Positions 16,878 to 26,098 are shown, counted from the stretch's first letter. The stretch: DNA of 64,000 nucleotides from Pseudomonadales bacterium (GCA_020062665.1 JAGUVW010000027.1:1-64000); one strand, 5' to 3'. A program made the numbers and translations. Notes: a model not told the origin generated them from the letters alone.

Positions 16878-18032
16878 TCAAGGTGCAGCAGGCGCCGACG
16901 GGGTGGCGGCTGATTTCCGCGTCAGGTTATCCAGCTGTTTTTCCACCGCTTCGAGGCGCTTCAGAATGGTCTCCAGCGTCTGCTCCAGTTTGCTGGTGCG
17001 TGCGGCCAGATCGCTGCCCTGTTGTTGCACCATGGTCTGGGTGGCAGCGCCTGCCAGGGTCAGTTTCAGTGCATCCACTTCCTGGTTCAGCGCCTGTACG
17101 CTCTGTTGCACGCTGGCCTGGGACGCCGCCTGCCCCTCTGCCAGTTGCGCCGCCACCTGACTGCTGATGGCCTGGGCCTGCGCAGTCTGTTGCTGCGCCA
17201 GCTCATCCATGCGACTGCGCAGATCCTGCTGAACCAGCACCTGGCCCTTGCCACCGTCGCGGCCAATCTTGCCATTGGCACCGTTTGCGCCCGGCTTGCC
17301 ACCGGCCACCCATTTTTTGTTGCCACTGAGGGTCTTCATGGTGACAAACTTGCCCGGGCCGCCTTCGCCGCCCTTGCCACCTTCGCCACCGTTACCGCCT
17401 TCTCCGCCCGTAGCGTCGACCTTGATGCGATCGCCCAGGGAACCGGTGATGCCGCTTTCCGGCAGCAGGGTGTAGAACACGCGCACGTGGCCGCCGTTGC
17501 CGCCATCACCGCCGTCACCTCCGCGCCCGCCTTCGCCGCCTCTGGGAGCATCACAGGTATCAAACTCGCCTGCATCCTGGCCTTTGCCCCCGGCTCCACC
17601 GTCGCCGCCGACACCGCCCTGGGCATCGATCTGCAGGCTGCCGAGTTTGGCGATGCGCAGGGTCAGGTTCACCGCGACACCATCACCGCCGGCTGCCCCA
17701 TGTTCACCATGCTTGCCGGCGGTGCCATCGACGCATTTTTCCGCCACGCCTTCACTGGTGGCTCCGGCCTTGCCGGCGGCACCCGCCTCGCCCGCCGCCA
17801 GAATGCGTGCGCCACTACCAATCACCGCGCGCACCGCATCGATCTGCACCTGCCCCAGGGCAGCCGGAATCACCAGCGTGGCGTTGTCTTCCAGCACCAG
17901 CTCATCCAGCACCCATTCCGTTTGCTTGCCATCCAGCGTGTGTGTTTCGCCCGATTTGATATGCAGATTGGTTGCCGCCTGCAACGACGTGCTGGCGACC
18001 AGCGCCAGCCAGCTCACTGCCCATTTGTTCAT
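16878..18032 (-). CDS. Exported glycine-rich (collagen-like) protein with C-terminal coiled coil
   Basis: A 384-residue protein with a signal peptide (MNKWAVSWLALVASTSLQAA). It has a beta-type N-terminal part (about 25-80), a long Gly-rich region (about 80-265) built of G-X-X and GG-X runs such as GGEGGRGGDGGDGGNGG, and a Gln/Ala-rich heptad region (about 275-370, ending LEAVEKQLDNLTR) likely to form a coiled coil. Two Cys in the Gly-rich part (AEKCVDG, DTCDAPRGG) may pair. ATG 18032 is chosen because the signal peptide starts there. I do not recognise a family. A fibrous or surface-displayed trimer would fit the architecture. Flanked by its own terminator; convergent with nothing. Confidence 0.75.
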   Translation of the reverse strand: MNKWAVSWLALVASTSLQAATNLHIKSGETHTLDGKQTEWVLDELVLEDNATLVIPAALGQVQIDAVRAVIGSGARILAAGEAGAAGKAGATSEGVAEKCVDGTAGKHGEHGAAGGDGVAVNLTLRIAKLGSLQIDAQGGVGGDGGAGGKGQDAGEFDTCDAPRGGEGGRGGDGGDGGNGGHVRVFYTLLPESGITGSLGDRIKVDATGGEGGNGGEGGKGGEGGPGKFVTMKTLSGNKKWVAGGKPGANGANGKIGRDGGKGQVLVQQDLRSRMDELAQQQTAQAQAISSQVAAQLAEGQAASQASVQQSVQALNQEVDALKLTLAGAATQTMVQQQGSDLAARTSKLEQTLETILKRLEAVEKQLDNLTRKSAATPSAPAAP

Positions 18033-18105
18033 GTGGAATCCCGTGTGTGAGGTGTTAACAGAGTCTAATGGTAGCCGCTCGCACTCTTTTGGAACAGGCA
18101 TGAAA

Positions 18106-18154
18106 AAAGCCCGCGCCGCGGGAGTCCTGGTCAACTCGTCGCGACGCGGGCTTT
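18106..18154 (-). terminator. Terminator of the urtABCDE-1 operon
   Basis: Stem AAAGCCCGCG/CGCGGGCTTT (18106-18115 and 18145-18154) with a 29-nt loop, followed on the minus strand by six T (18103-18108 region). It lies 19 bp after urtE-1. Confidence 0.75.
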
Positions 18155-18172
18155 CCCGCCTCCCAAGACGTG

Positions 18173-18868
18173 CTAGACCGCGATGTACTTGCGGACCTTT
18201 TCTTCTTCCATGTCTTTGCCCAGGCCGGACAGCACCACTTCCCCCCGATCCATAACGGCGTAGTTATCCGCCAGTTCCCGCGCAAAATCGAAATACTGTT
18301 CCACCAGCAGAATCGCCATCTCGCCGCGATCCCGCAACAGCGCAATCACCCGCTGGATGTCCTTGATGATGGAAGGCTGAATGCCTTCGGTGGGTTCATC
18401 CAGAATCAGCAGACGCGGCTTCATGATCAGCGCGCGGGCGATGGCGAGCTGTTGCTGCTGGCCGCCGGACAGATCGCCGCCGCGCCGTTTCAGCATCTGG
18501 TACAGCACCGGAAACAGCTCGTAGATTTCGTCCGGAATCTTGCGCTGGGATACCGGCAGCACGGAAAAGCCGGTCTTGAGATTTTCCAGCACTGTAAGCT
18601 GGGAAAAAATCATGCGGCCCTGCGGCACGAAGGCAATGCCGCGTTTGGCCCGTTCGTGGGGCGGCAGGCTGGCGATATTTTTGCCTTCCCACTCGATGGC
18701 GCCATTGCGGATGGATTGATGACCCGCGACGGCGCGCAGCAGCGACGTTTTGCCCACACCATTACGCCCCATCACGCAGGCCACCTGGCCTTTCTGCGCG
18801 GTGAAACTGACTTTCTTCAACGCCTGGCTGGCGCCGTAAAACAAATCGATATTCTGCACGTTCAGCAT
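18173..18868 (-). CDS. urtE: Urea ABC transporter ATP-binding protein UrtE (locus 1)
   Basis: A 231-residue LivF-like ATPase: Walker A GRNGVGKTSLL (about 34), Q-loop in FVPQGRMIF, signature LSGGQQQQLAIARAL (about 136), Walker B LLILDEPTEGIQPS, H-loop replaced in position by VEQYF as in this family. DEPTEGIQPSIIKDI is the form seen in UrtE. It powers urea import with UrtD on the cytoplasmic face. urtE starts 3 bp after urtD ends, and is the last gene of the operon. Confidence 0.94.
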   Translation of the reverse strand: MLNVQNIDLFYGASQALKKVSFTAQKGQVACVMGRNGVGKTSLLRAVAGHQSIRNGAIEWEGKNIASLPPHERAKRGIAFVPQGRMIFSQLTVLENLKTGFSVLPVSQRKIPDEIYELFPVLYQMLKRRGGDLSGGQQQQLAIARALIMKPRLLILDEPTEGIQPSIIKDIQRVIALLRDRGEMAILLVEQYFDFARELADNYAVMDRGEVVLSGLGKDMEEEKVRKYIAV

Positions 18869-18871
18869 GTG

Positions 18872-19633
18872 TCAGCGCCCCAGATAGACTTCGATGACTT
18901 GCTCGTTGTTCTGCACCTGATCCAGCGTGCCTTCCGCCAGCACGCGGCCTTCGTGCAGCACCGTCACCGGGCAATCCAGCGCCTTGATGAATTCCATGTC
19001 GTGCTCCACCACCACCACGGAACGCTCGCCGGCGATTTCCCGCAGCAGCTTGGCGGTCATCGCGGTTTCGTGATCGGTCATGCCGGCCGCCGGTTCATCC
19101 ACCAGCAGCAAGTCCGGATCCTGAATCAGCAGCATACCGATTTCCAGCCACTGCTTTTGGCCGTGGGACAGCGCACCGGCCAACTCATTGCGCCGCTCGC
19201 TCAAGCCGACCAGCGCGATGATTTCGTTGATGCGGGCCAGTTGCGTTGCGCTCAGTGTGTGGAACAGGGATTTGAACACGCCACGATTCCCCACCAGCGC
19301 CAGCTCCAGGTTTTCGAAAATGCTCAGGCTTTCGATCACCGTGGGTTTCTGGAATTTGCGGCCGATGCCCAGATTGGCGATGTCGGCTTCGTCGTGCTGG
19401 GTGAGGTCGATGGTGTCGCGGAAGAACACGTCGCCCTGATTGGGTTTCACCTTGCCGGTGATCACATCCATCATCGTGGTTTTGCCGGCACCGTTGGGGC
19501 CGATGATGGCGCGCAATTCACCGGGCGCCACCACAAAGGACAGATTGTTCAGCGCCTTGAAGCCATCAAAGGACACAGTAACGCCGTTCACATACAGCAT
19601 GTGCTGCGGAATATGCTTGGTGCGGACATTCAT
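18872..19633 (-). CDS. urtD: Urea ABC transporter ATP-binding protein UrtD (locus 1)
   Basis: A 253-residue LivG-like ATPase with Walker A IGPNGAGKTTMMD, the UrtD-type GRKFQKPTVIESLSIFENL, signature LSHGQKQWLEIGMLL and Walker B LLVDEPAAGMTDHE, H-loop VVVEHDMEFIK. The phrase LSHGQKQWLEI (rather than LSGGQ) is characteristic of urea/amide UrtD proteins. Its ATG overlaps the urtC stop by 4 bp. It pairs with UrtE. Confidence 0.94.
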   Translation of the reverse strand: MNVRTKHIPQHMLYVNGVTVSFDGFKALNNLSFVVAPGELRAIIGPNGAGKTTMMDVITGKVKPNQGDVFFRDTIDLTQHDEADIANLGIGRKFQKPTVIESLSIFENLELALVGNRGVFKSLFHTLSATQLARINEIIALVGLSERRNELAGALSHGQKQWLEIGMLLIQDPDLLLVDEPAAGMTDHETAMTAKLLREIAGERSVVVVEHDMEFIKALDCPVTVLHEGRVLAEGTLDQVQNNEQVIEVYLGR

Positions 19634-20817
19634 GATGCGGTCTCCACGGCGGCAGTGGAAGAATCAGGTTTTGCCTGCGGCGATGCCGACGGCGTCACCT
19701 GCTTGAAGGCCTTGCGCTCGGCCCGCTTCTGTTTCCACTGCTGCACCACGCCCACCACGCCTTGCGGCAGGAACAGGGTGGACACCACAAACAAGCCACC
19801 CAGCATGAACAGCCATACTTCCGGAAAGGCGCCGGTGAAATAGGTCTTGCCGTAATTCACCAGAATCGCGCCGATCACCGCGCCATACAGCAAACCACGA
19901 CCACCCACGGCAACCCAGATAATGATTTCGATGGAGTTGATCGGCGAGAATTCACCGGGATTGATGATGCCCACCTGCGGCACATAGAGTGCGCCTGCCA
20001 CCCCGGCCAGCATGGCGCTCAGCACGAACACGAACAGCTTGTAATGTTCGACGCGATAACCCACGAAACGGGTACGACTTTCCGCATCGCGAATCGACAC
20101 CAGCACGCGGCCGAGTTTCGACGACACCACAAAGCGGCACAGCAGGTAACCGATCATCAGCGCCACACCCGACAACACATACAGCGCTACCTTGGTGTTA
20201 TCCGCATGCAGATTGAAGCCGAGAATATCCTTGAAATCCGTCAGTCCGTTGTTGCCGCCAAAGCCCATGTCGTTCTGGAAGAATGCCAGCATCAGCGCAT
20301 AGGTCATGGCCTGAGTAATGATGGACAGATACACCCCGGTCACACGGGAACGGAATGTCAGCCAGCCGAACACGAACGCCAGGATGCCCGGCACCAGCAA
20401 TACCATCAACATGGCGAAAGCAAAGTTATCAAACCCGTACCAGTACCAGGGCAGCTCCTGCCAGTTCAGAAACACCATGAAGTCCGGCAACAGCGGATTA
20501 CCATACACACCGCGATCGCCGATCTGCCGCATCAGGTACATGCCCATGGCGTAGCCGCCCAGCGCGAAGAAGGCGCCATGCCCCAGGCTCAGAATGCCGC
20601 AGTAGCCCCAGATCAGATCCACCGCCAGTGCCAGCAGGGCGAAGCACAGATACTTGCCCAGCAACGACACCCAGTAAGTGGGCACATGAAAGAAGGAATC
20701 CGCCGGCACCGCCAGATTCAGGATCGGTACCAGCACGGTGATGGCCAGCACCACCGCCAGTAAACGTTTGCCCGCCACATCATTGAGCAGCCAGGCCAAT
20801 CGGGAATTTGCAGGCAT
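19630..20817 (-). CDS. urtC: Urea ABC transporter permease UrtC (locus 1)
   Basis: A 395-residue LivM-like permease with about ten membrane helices. Typical UrtC segments are DLIWGYCGILSLGHGAFFALGGYAMGMYLM, FGGNNGLTDFKDILGF and SIEIIIWVAVGGRGLLYGAVIGAILVNYGKTYFTG. The C-terminus is an extended Ala/Lys-rich cytoplasmic tail (about 35 residues). It starts 3 bp after urtB and overlaps urtD by 4 bp. Confidence 0.94.
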   Translation of the reverse strand: MPANSRLAWLLNDVAGKRLLAVVLAITVLVPILNLAVPADSFFHVPTYWVSLLGKYLCFALLALAVDLIWGYCGILSLGHGAFFALGGYAMGMYLMRQIGDRGVYGNPLLPDFMVFLNWQELPWYWYGFDNFAFAMLMVLLVPGILAFVFGWLTFRSRVTGVYLSIITQAMTYALMLAFFQNDMGFGGNNGLTDFKDILGFNLHADNTKVALYVLSGVALMIGYLLCRFVVSSKLGRVLVSIRDAESRTRFVGYRVEHYKLFVFVLSAMLAGVAGALYVPQVGIINPGEFSPINSIEIIIWVAVGGRGLLYGAVIGAILVNYGKTYFTGAFPEVWLFMLGGLFVVSTLFLPQGVVGVVQQWKQKRAERKAFKQVTPSASPQAKPDSSTAAVETAS

Positions 20818-20820
20818 GGC

Positions 20821-22428
20821 TCAGCCCTCCACAAAGCGGCCCTTGAGCGCGAACAATCCGCGCGGGCGCCGTTGAATGAACATGATGATAAAGACCAGGA
20901 TCAGAATCTTGGCGAGCACCGCGCCACTCAGCGGCTCGATGAATTTGTTCGCCACACCCAGGCCCATCGCCGCAACAAAAGTCCCCCACAGATTGCCGAC
21001 ACCGCCAAACACCACCACCATAAAGGAATCGATGATGTAGGACTGCCCCAGGTTCGGCCCCACGTTGGTGAGCTGGCTCAGCGCCACGCCGGCAATGCCC
21101 GCAATGCCGGAACCGAGGCCAAAGGTCATCGCGTCCACCCAGCCGGTGCGAATGCCCATGGAACTGGCCATGGCGCGATTCTGCGTCACCGCCCGCATCT
21201 GCAGGCCGAAATAACTTTTCTTCAGTAGCAACATCAAGCCAAACAGTACGGCAAGCGCAAACAGCACGATGTACATGCGGTTGTACGTGAGCGAGAGAAA
21301 GCCGTTGATCTCCCACGAACCACTCATCCACTGCGGCGTGATCACCGAACGGTTGAGCGGCGAAAAGACCGAGCGCACCAGCTGTTGCAGGATCAGACTG
21401 ATGCCAAAGGTGGCGAGCAGGGTTTCCAGCGGCCGGCCGTACAAAAACCGGATCACACCGCGCTCGATGATCACGCCCATCAAACCTGCCACCAGAAACG
21501 CCGCCGGCACCGCCACGATCAGCGATGCCTCGATATGATTGGGCATCAGCAGCTGCACCACATAAGTGGTGTAGGCACCCAGCATGATCATTTCGCCGTG
21601 GGCCATATTGATAACGCCCATCACGCCGAAGGTGATCGCCAGGCCCACCGCTGCCAGCAGCAGCACCGAGCCCAGGCTTAAACCAAAAAACAGATCCTCG
21701 ACAAACTTGTAGCCGGTTTCAGCACGCTTCAAACCACCCAGCACATCGTTGATTTCCTTGCGCACCAGTTCGCTGCTTTCCACGTCCAGCTGCGCTTGCA
21801 GCAGCGTCAGCACCTGTTTGCTGTTGTAGCCGTCCATTGCTTTCACAGCCTTGAGGCGCTCCACTTCACTTTCGTTGCCAAGCAGAATCGCGCCCCGGGC
21901 CACCTGCAGCGCCTTCAATACCGACGGATTTTTTTCTTCGGCGATCGCCGCATCCAGTGGCGCCAGAAAACTCGCATCCGGCGACTTGAGCAATTCGCTC
22001 ACCGCTGCCAGTTTTACTTCATTCTTTTTGCTGTGCAGGCGGGTCACCGCCACCAGGGTACGGGTCTGGCTGCGCAGGCTGTTGTTGGTGATGACCTTGC
22101 GCACGTCACGGCTGCTGGCCAACCCCAGATCTTCACCGCTGACGACAGAGGTCAGCCGCAGCTGCTTGTCCTCATCCGCGGCAAATACAAATTGGTTATC
22201 GGATTTGCGCTGATACAGCGCATTGTTCATCAGTGCTTCCAGCACCGGCAGTGCGCGCTCATCCTCCAGCGCAGCGATCTGCTCGATCACCTGCACCTTG
22301 TTGCGCAGGTTACTGCCCCCCAGCTGTTCCACCAGTTGCCCGAATGCGTCGTCGTCCGCCTGGGCAAACTGCACCCCGCTTAGGGCGAACGCCAGCATGA
22401 ACACAATGTTCAGAAAATATCGAATCAT
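20821..22428 (-). CDS. urtB: Urea ABC transporter permease UrtB with long N-terminal domain (locus 1)
   Basis: A 535-residue protein. A signal-like segment (1-24, ending FAQAD) and a helical, HEAT-like exported domain (about 25-240, with ALEDERALPVLEALMNNALYQR and TRTLVAVTRLHSKKNEVKLA) precede a LivH-like permease (about 245-535; AITFGVMGVINMAHGEMIMLGAY, FGISLILQQLVRSVFSPLNR, FMVVVFGGVGNLWGT). The long N-terminal domain is usual for UrtB of urease-linked proteobacterial loci but is absent from the paralogue at 50838. It starts 66 bp after urtA with a 10-bp hairpin between them. Confidence 0.93.
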   Translation of the reverse strand: MIRYFLNIVFMLAFALSGVQFAQADDDAFGQLVEQLGGSNLRNKVQVIEQIAALEDERALPVLEALMNNALYQRKSDNQFVFAADEDKQLRLTSVVSGEDLGLASSRDVRKVITNNSLRSQTRTLVAVTRLHSKKNEVKLAAVSELLKSPDASFLAPLDAAIAEEKNPSVLKALQVARGAILLGNESEVERLKAVKAMDGYNSKQVLTLLQAQLDVESSELVRKEINDVLGGLKRAETGYKFVEDLFFGLSLGSVLLLAAVGLAITFGVMGVINMAHGEMIMLGAYTTYVVQLLMPNHIEASLIVAVPAAFLVAGLMGVIIERGVIRFLYGRPLETLLATFGISLILQQLVRSVFSPLNRSVITPQWMSGSWEINGFLSLTYNRMYIVLFALAVLFGLMLLLKKSYFGLQMRAVTQNRAMASSMGIRTGWVDAMTFGLGSGIAGIAGVALSQLTNVGPNLGQSYIIDSFMVVVFGGVGNLWGTFVAAMGLGVANKFIEPLSGAVLAKILILVFIIMFIQRRPRGLFALKGRFVEG

Positions 22429-22449
22429 GAGTTTATTCTTCTTGCGAGA

Positions 22450-22479
22450 TGCCTTGCCCCGACGCAGCAGGGCAAGGCA
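22450..22479 (-). terminator. Intercistronic hairpin urtA-urtB (locus 1)
   Basis: Arms TGCCTTGCCC (22450-22459) and GGGCAAGGCA (22470-22479) form a perfect 10-bp stem with a 10-nt loop between urtA and urtB and no U tract after it. Such hairpins often attenuate or protect the message so that the binding protein is made in excess. A similar one follows urtA of locus 2. Confidence 0.6.
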
Positions 22480-22494
22480 GGGCTGTTTCAGGAA

Positions 22495-23799
22495 TTAATA
22501 GTTCTGGCCTGAACAGGTTTTGGTTTCGGTGTTGTAGTTACCGCACATGATTTTCGGATCCTGCCAGTCGGCCACGATCTTTTTGCTTTCCGGCAGGAAG
22601 TCGGTCCAGGCATCACCCGGCACTTCGCCATCGGTCTGCCATACGGTCTGGAACTGGCCGTCTTCCTGGATTTCGCCGATCAATACCGGCTTGGTCAGGT
22701 GATGGTTGGGCAGCATTTTCGCAGTGCCACCGGTCAGGTTGGGCACTTCGATGCCATAGATGGCTTTACGCACGTCGTCCACCTTGGTGGTCTTGGCTTT
22801 TTCCACTGCCTTGGCCCACATGGTGAAACCAATGTACGTGGCTTCCATCGGATCGTTGGTGACACGCTTGGTGTCCTTGATGAACGCGTGCCACTGCTTG
22901 ATGAAGGCGTCGTTTTCGGCAGATTCAGCGCTCATGAAGTAGTTCCATGCAGCCAGGTGACCCACCAGCGGCTTGGTGTCGAAGCCAGACAGCTCTTCTT
23001 CACCGACAGAGAAAGCAACGACCGGGATGTCTTCGGCCGATACGCCCTGGTTGGCCAGTTCTTTATAGAACGGTACGTTGGCGTCACCGTTGATGGTGGA
23101 CACCACTGCAGTTTTCTTGCCGGCAGCGCCGAACTTCTTGATGTCGGACACAATGGTCTGCCAGTCGGAATGGCCGAACGGCGTGTAGTTGATCATGATG
23201 TCCGCTGCGGCGACACCCTTGCTCTTCAGGTAGGCTTCAAGGATCTTGTTGGTGGTGCGGGGATAGACATAGTCGGTACCGGCCAACACCCAGCGCTTCA
23301 CGCCCACATCATTCATCAGGTAATCCACGGCGGGAATAGCCTGCTGGTTCGGAGCGGCTCCGGTGTAGAACACGTTCTTGGAAGATTCTTCGCCTTCATA
23401 CTGGACGGGATAGAACAGCAGGCCGTTCAGGCTTTCCACTACCGGCAGCACGGATTTGCGCGAAACGGATGTCCAGCAGCCAAACATCACATCCACTTTT
23501 TCTTTCTCGAGAAGTTCCTTGGCTTTTTCTGCGAACAATGGCCAGTTAGACGCAGGATCCACCACGACGGCTTCGAGCTTCTTGCCCAGCAGACCGCCTT
23601 TCTTGTTCTGCTCTTCCACCAGCATCAGCACGGTGTCTTTCAACGTGGTTTCGCTGATCGCCATGGTACCGGACAATGAGTGCAGCACGCCCACCTTGAT
23701 GGTGTCAGCGGCCTGCACGATGCCGGAAACCAGTGAAAGTGACGCTGCAACCGCAGCCCCCTGCACGGCCTTGAGCCATGCACGTTTGGTTATTTTCAT
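22495..23799 (-). CDS. urtA: Urea ABC transporter substrate-binding protein UrtA (locus 1)
   Basis: A 434-residue periplasmic binding protein with a signal peptide (SLVSGIVQA-ADTIKVG). Family marks: VGVLHSLSGTMAISETTLKD, VMFGCWTSVSRKSVLPVVE, LFYPVQYEGEESSKNVFYTGAAPNQQ, ATYIGFTMWAKAVEKA and the C-terminal MCGNYNTETKTCSGQNY with two Cys. It binds urea and delivers it to UrtBC. Upstream lies a sigma-54 promoter match (23848-23863). The divergent neighbour is a LuxR-type regulator. Confidence 0.95.
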   Translation of the reverse strand: MKITKRAWLKAVQGAAVAASLSLVSGIVQAADTIKVGVLHSLSGTMAISETTLKDTVLMLVEEQNKKGGLLGKKLEAVVVDPASNWPLFAEKAKELLEKEKVDVMFGCWTSVSRKSVLPVVESLNGLLFYPVQYEGEESSKNVFYTGAAPNQQAIPAVDYLMNDVGVKRWVLAGTDYVYPRTTNKILEAYLKSKGVAAADIMINYTPFGHSDWQTIVSDIKKFGAAGKKTAVVSTINGDANVPFYKELANQGVSAEDIPVVAFSVGEEELSGFDTKPLVGHLAAWNYFMSAESAENDAFIKQWHAFIKDTKRVTNDPMEATYIGFTMWAKAVEKAKTTKVDDVRKAIYGIEVPNLTGGTAKMLPNHHLTKPVLIGEIQEDGQFQTVWQTDGEVPGDAWTDFLPESKKIVADWQDPKIMCGNYNTETKTCSGQNY

Positions 23800-23847
23800 A
23801 GAACTCCCCCCAACGGGTTATTGGTGTGTGAAATGCCCGAGGGGTTT

Positions 23848-23863
23848 AGCATTTTCTATGCCA
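23848..23863 (-). promoter_or_regulatory. Sigma-54 promoter of urtABCDE-1
   Basis: The minus strand reads TGGCATAGAAAATGCT with GG-N10-GC spacing and the preferred C before it; deviations from TGGCACG-N4-TTGCW are minor (T for C in the -24 box, A for G after it, A for T in the -12 box). Start near 23837, leader about 38 nt. The 550-bp gap 23800-24350 holds this promoter, the NtrC-like dyad below, and another half-match CGCACC-AATAC-AATGCA at 24097-24113; I see no gene in it. Confidence 0.6.
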
Positions 23864-23927
23864 GTGAATTTTTGTGCAGTGATTGCAGGCCTTTTCCTCA
23901 TTGTCAGCATCCGGCCAGCCACAATTT

Positions 23928-23944
23928 CGACCCATCATGGTGCG
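23928..23944. promoter_or_regulatory. Possible NtrC site upstream of urtA-1
   Basis: CGACCC-ATCAT-GGTGCG has a good right half and a weak left half of the NtrC dyad, about 91-107 bp upstream of the predicted urtA start site, similar to the porin promoter arrangement. Confidence 0.35.
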
Positions 23945-24350
23945 CAGCAGAATTGGCTTTGTCACTTTCCAGTCCATTTCTGTCCGCACAAACCATTCGG
24001 GCGGTGATAACGCGCAACTTTAATCAGCCTACGTCGATGAATCCGTCCAATTTCCGCGCAAATTGATGATGAGCGTTCCCATGAACCCGCAAACGACGCA
24101 CCAATACAATGCAAACAGGCGTAAAACGTCGTCGCCGCACATCAGCAACGGCACCAGGATGTAACTACTGAATGTCATGCAGGTCGATCAGTGACTGGCG
24201 CGCGTCTTACAGTCATCCGTTGATTGCACCAAAGGCCCACAGATTGTGGGACTGTCTTGGAACTGCCAATTCGATGTGGTAGAAAAACCGGGGGCTCTTC
24301 GTCATGGACACTGCCGGGCGAAGCTGGATTCGTCATTGGGAACACATCTT

Positions 24351-25139
24351 ATGGATGACAATCAGGCTGTACTGCTGGGATTTGTCGAACGACTTTTTTC
24401 TGCCAACGATATCGACGCGATGTTCGATGCGCTGGAGCAGGCGGTGAGCGGGCTGGGATTCGAACACGTCTCCTTCACCTATATTCCCGACTTTCTTAAC
24501 CGTCAGCTGTGCGACTTGGCGCCGGTATTCAAGCTGTCACGGCAGTATCCGGTGGAGTTCATCGACCAGTACGCCGCCTGCAATTTTGGCCAGCACGACT
24601 TTACCATCAAGAAGATCACCCAAGGTGAAATGGAAACGGTGCGCTGGTGGGAAATGGCCCGACAACTCGCGCCACAGGAAAAATATGTCATCGAGGTGGC
24701 TCGGCAGGACTATGGTCTGCGTCACGGCATCACCATTCCTGTGTTCAGTGAAGCGGGTGCCATTGCCGGCGTCAGTGTGACCTGCAACGAAACCGATCAG
24801 CTGTTCGACCGGCTGTGCCAGGAGCGCATCAATACACTCACACAGATCGCCCGCATGTTCAGCGATCGCGCCCTACAGTTGCCCCGTCATCGTGCAGAGT
24901 TCTACCGTCCGTTCCTGGACAGGCTTTCATCCACCGAAAAAGCAGTACTGTCGCGCCTGGCGCAAGGCTGCAACCTCAAGACCATCTCGCGGGATCTGCA
25001 GCTGGATTACAAGTACCTGGCCAACACGGTGATCGCCAGTCTGCGTAAAAAATTCGGCAACGTAACCCGGGATCAACTGCTGTACGAAGCAGGCCGGATC
25101 GAGTTTGACAAACTCATCAACCAGACTCAGAAGTACTGA
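24351..25139 (+). CDS. LuxR-family regulator with autoinducer-binding-like domain (solo)
   Basis: A 262-residue protein. The N-terminal part (about 10-170) resembles the LuxR autoinducer-binding domain: YPVEFIDQYAACNFGQHDF keeps the Tyr and Asp of the ligand pocket, but the usual Trp and Pro are Phe, and TVRWWEM and HGITIPVF follow. The C-terminal part (about 195-262; LSSTEKAVLSRLAQG...) is a GerE-type helix-turn-helix with the conserved Glu, Leu and Gly but an unusual recognition segment (DLQLDYKYLANTVIASLRKKF). No luxI is nearby, so it is a solo. ATG 24351 is used; the frame reaches back to 24246 without a good ribosome site. It diverges from urtA-1; a role in that operon is possible. Confidence 0.78.
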   Translation: MDDNQAVLLGFVERLFSANDIDAMFDALEQAVSGLGFEHVSFTYIPDFLNRQLCDLAPVFKLSRQYPVEFIDQYAACNFGQHDFTIKKITQGEMETVRWWEMARQLAPQEKYVIEVARQDYGLRHGITIPVFSEAGAIAGVSVTCNETDQLFDRLCQERINTLTQIARMFSDRALQLPRHRAEFYRPFLDRLSSTEKAVLSRLAQGCNLKTISRDLQLDYKYLANTVIASLRKKFGNVTRDQLLYEAGRIEFDKLINQTQKY

Positions 25140-25181
25140 TCGCGCGGCGACGAATTGTGCGTCTGCACCTTACGCCCCATT

Positions 25182-25198
25182 GAATTTTCCACGTTGTT
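25182..25198. repeat. 17-bp direct repeat, copy 1
   Basis: GAATTTTCCACGTTGTT occurs here and at 26099-26115 in the same orientation. Both copies lie in the 5' regions of genes for exported proteins of unknown function (25269 and 26303). Confidence 0.6.
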
Positions 25199-25268
25199 CA
25201 ACATGACGCCGCTCTCTACCATCAGTCCGTTTGGCCGCTGTGGCTAAACCACAAAACAGGGAGAAGTC

Positions 25269-25820
25269 ATGAAAATCATTGGGGTTACTTTGATTGCAGT
25301 ACTGCTGGCAAGCTGTGGCGGCTCATCAGGCGGTTCAGGCGGCGACAACCCGCGCGATGTGACGGATGGAGGTGGCAGCGGTGTGCTGGGCACTATCACC
25401 ATGTCAGGCAACGACACCGCAGTGCTTGGAACCCAGCTTGTGGTTGGCGCCGCCCGGTCGGCGGCCGCTACTGCGACAAATGCCGCGCACGTTGTGATGG
25501 TCGATCAGGGCAGCAGGGTCACCGAGCTTATGGGCGTTCTGGTTCCGGAACCACGCGATCCCAGCAACACGTTCGTATTCATTGCGCTGGAAGACAACGG
25601 GCCGCAGATTGCAAACGGCATATCGATGATCGTGGTTAAAAACGGTGCTGAATACCGCTATGCCTGCACCCAGCCAGTTACACCGAGCAGTGACCCGCAA
25701 TGCGGAGCTGGGGCCGTCGACCTCGATCTCACAACGCGCACCTTGGCGCTGGATGACGCGCTGGTGTGGGATGACGATACCGGCTCGGAACTGGTGCTGA
25801 ATGGCACCGTACGCTGGTAA
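25269..25820 (+). CDS. Hypothetical lipoprotein
   Basis: A 183-residue protein with a lipobox (VLLAS-CGGS, Cys16) and a Ser/Gly-rich linker (GGSSGGSGGDN) before a domain of about 140 residues that I do not recognise. Two Cys (YACTQ, PQCGAG) may form a disulfide. There is no Asp at +2 of the mature protein, so outer-membrane sorting is expected. AGGGAG lies before the ATG. A 17-bp motif 71 bp upstream (25182-25198) recurs upstream of the next exported protein gene. Confidence 0.7.
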   Translation: MKIIGVTLIAVLLASCGGSSGGSGGDNPRDVTDGGGSGVLGTITMSGNDTAVLGTQLVVGAARSAAATATNAAHVVMVDQGSRVTELMGVLVPEPRDPSNTFVFIALEDNGPQIANGISMIVVKNGAEYRYACTQPVTPSSDPQCGAGAVDLDLTTRTLALDDALVWDDDTGSELVLNGTVRW

Positions 25821-26098
25821 CTGCAGACAGCAGTGACAGCAATTCAACACTGCACGCTGATCATTTCCGCAAGAACACCCAGGTGCCGACCACTTTGGCG
25901 GTCTTGGGTCTTTGGCGGCGGATTCGCAACCTCTTATTTTTTCTGATTTTGTTGAACACCAGCGCGCTACAGCATGCAGCCGCCACCGGCTTGCAAAGAA
26001 CCACCTGATAGAATCAACAGATCAAAGCGATCTTGATCACCCTTTCAACATGCCTTAGGCTGACGCAGAGGCAACGGTCAGCAACCGATTACAGGGTG

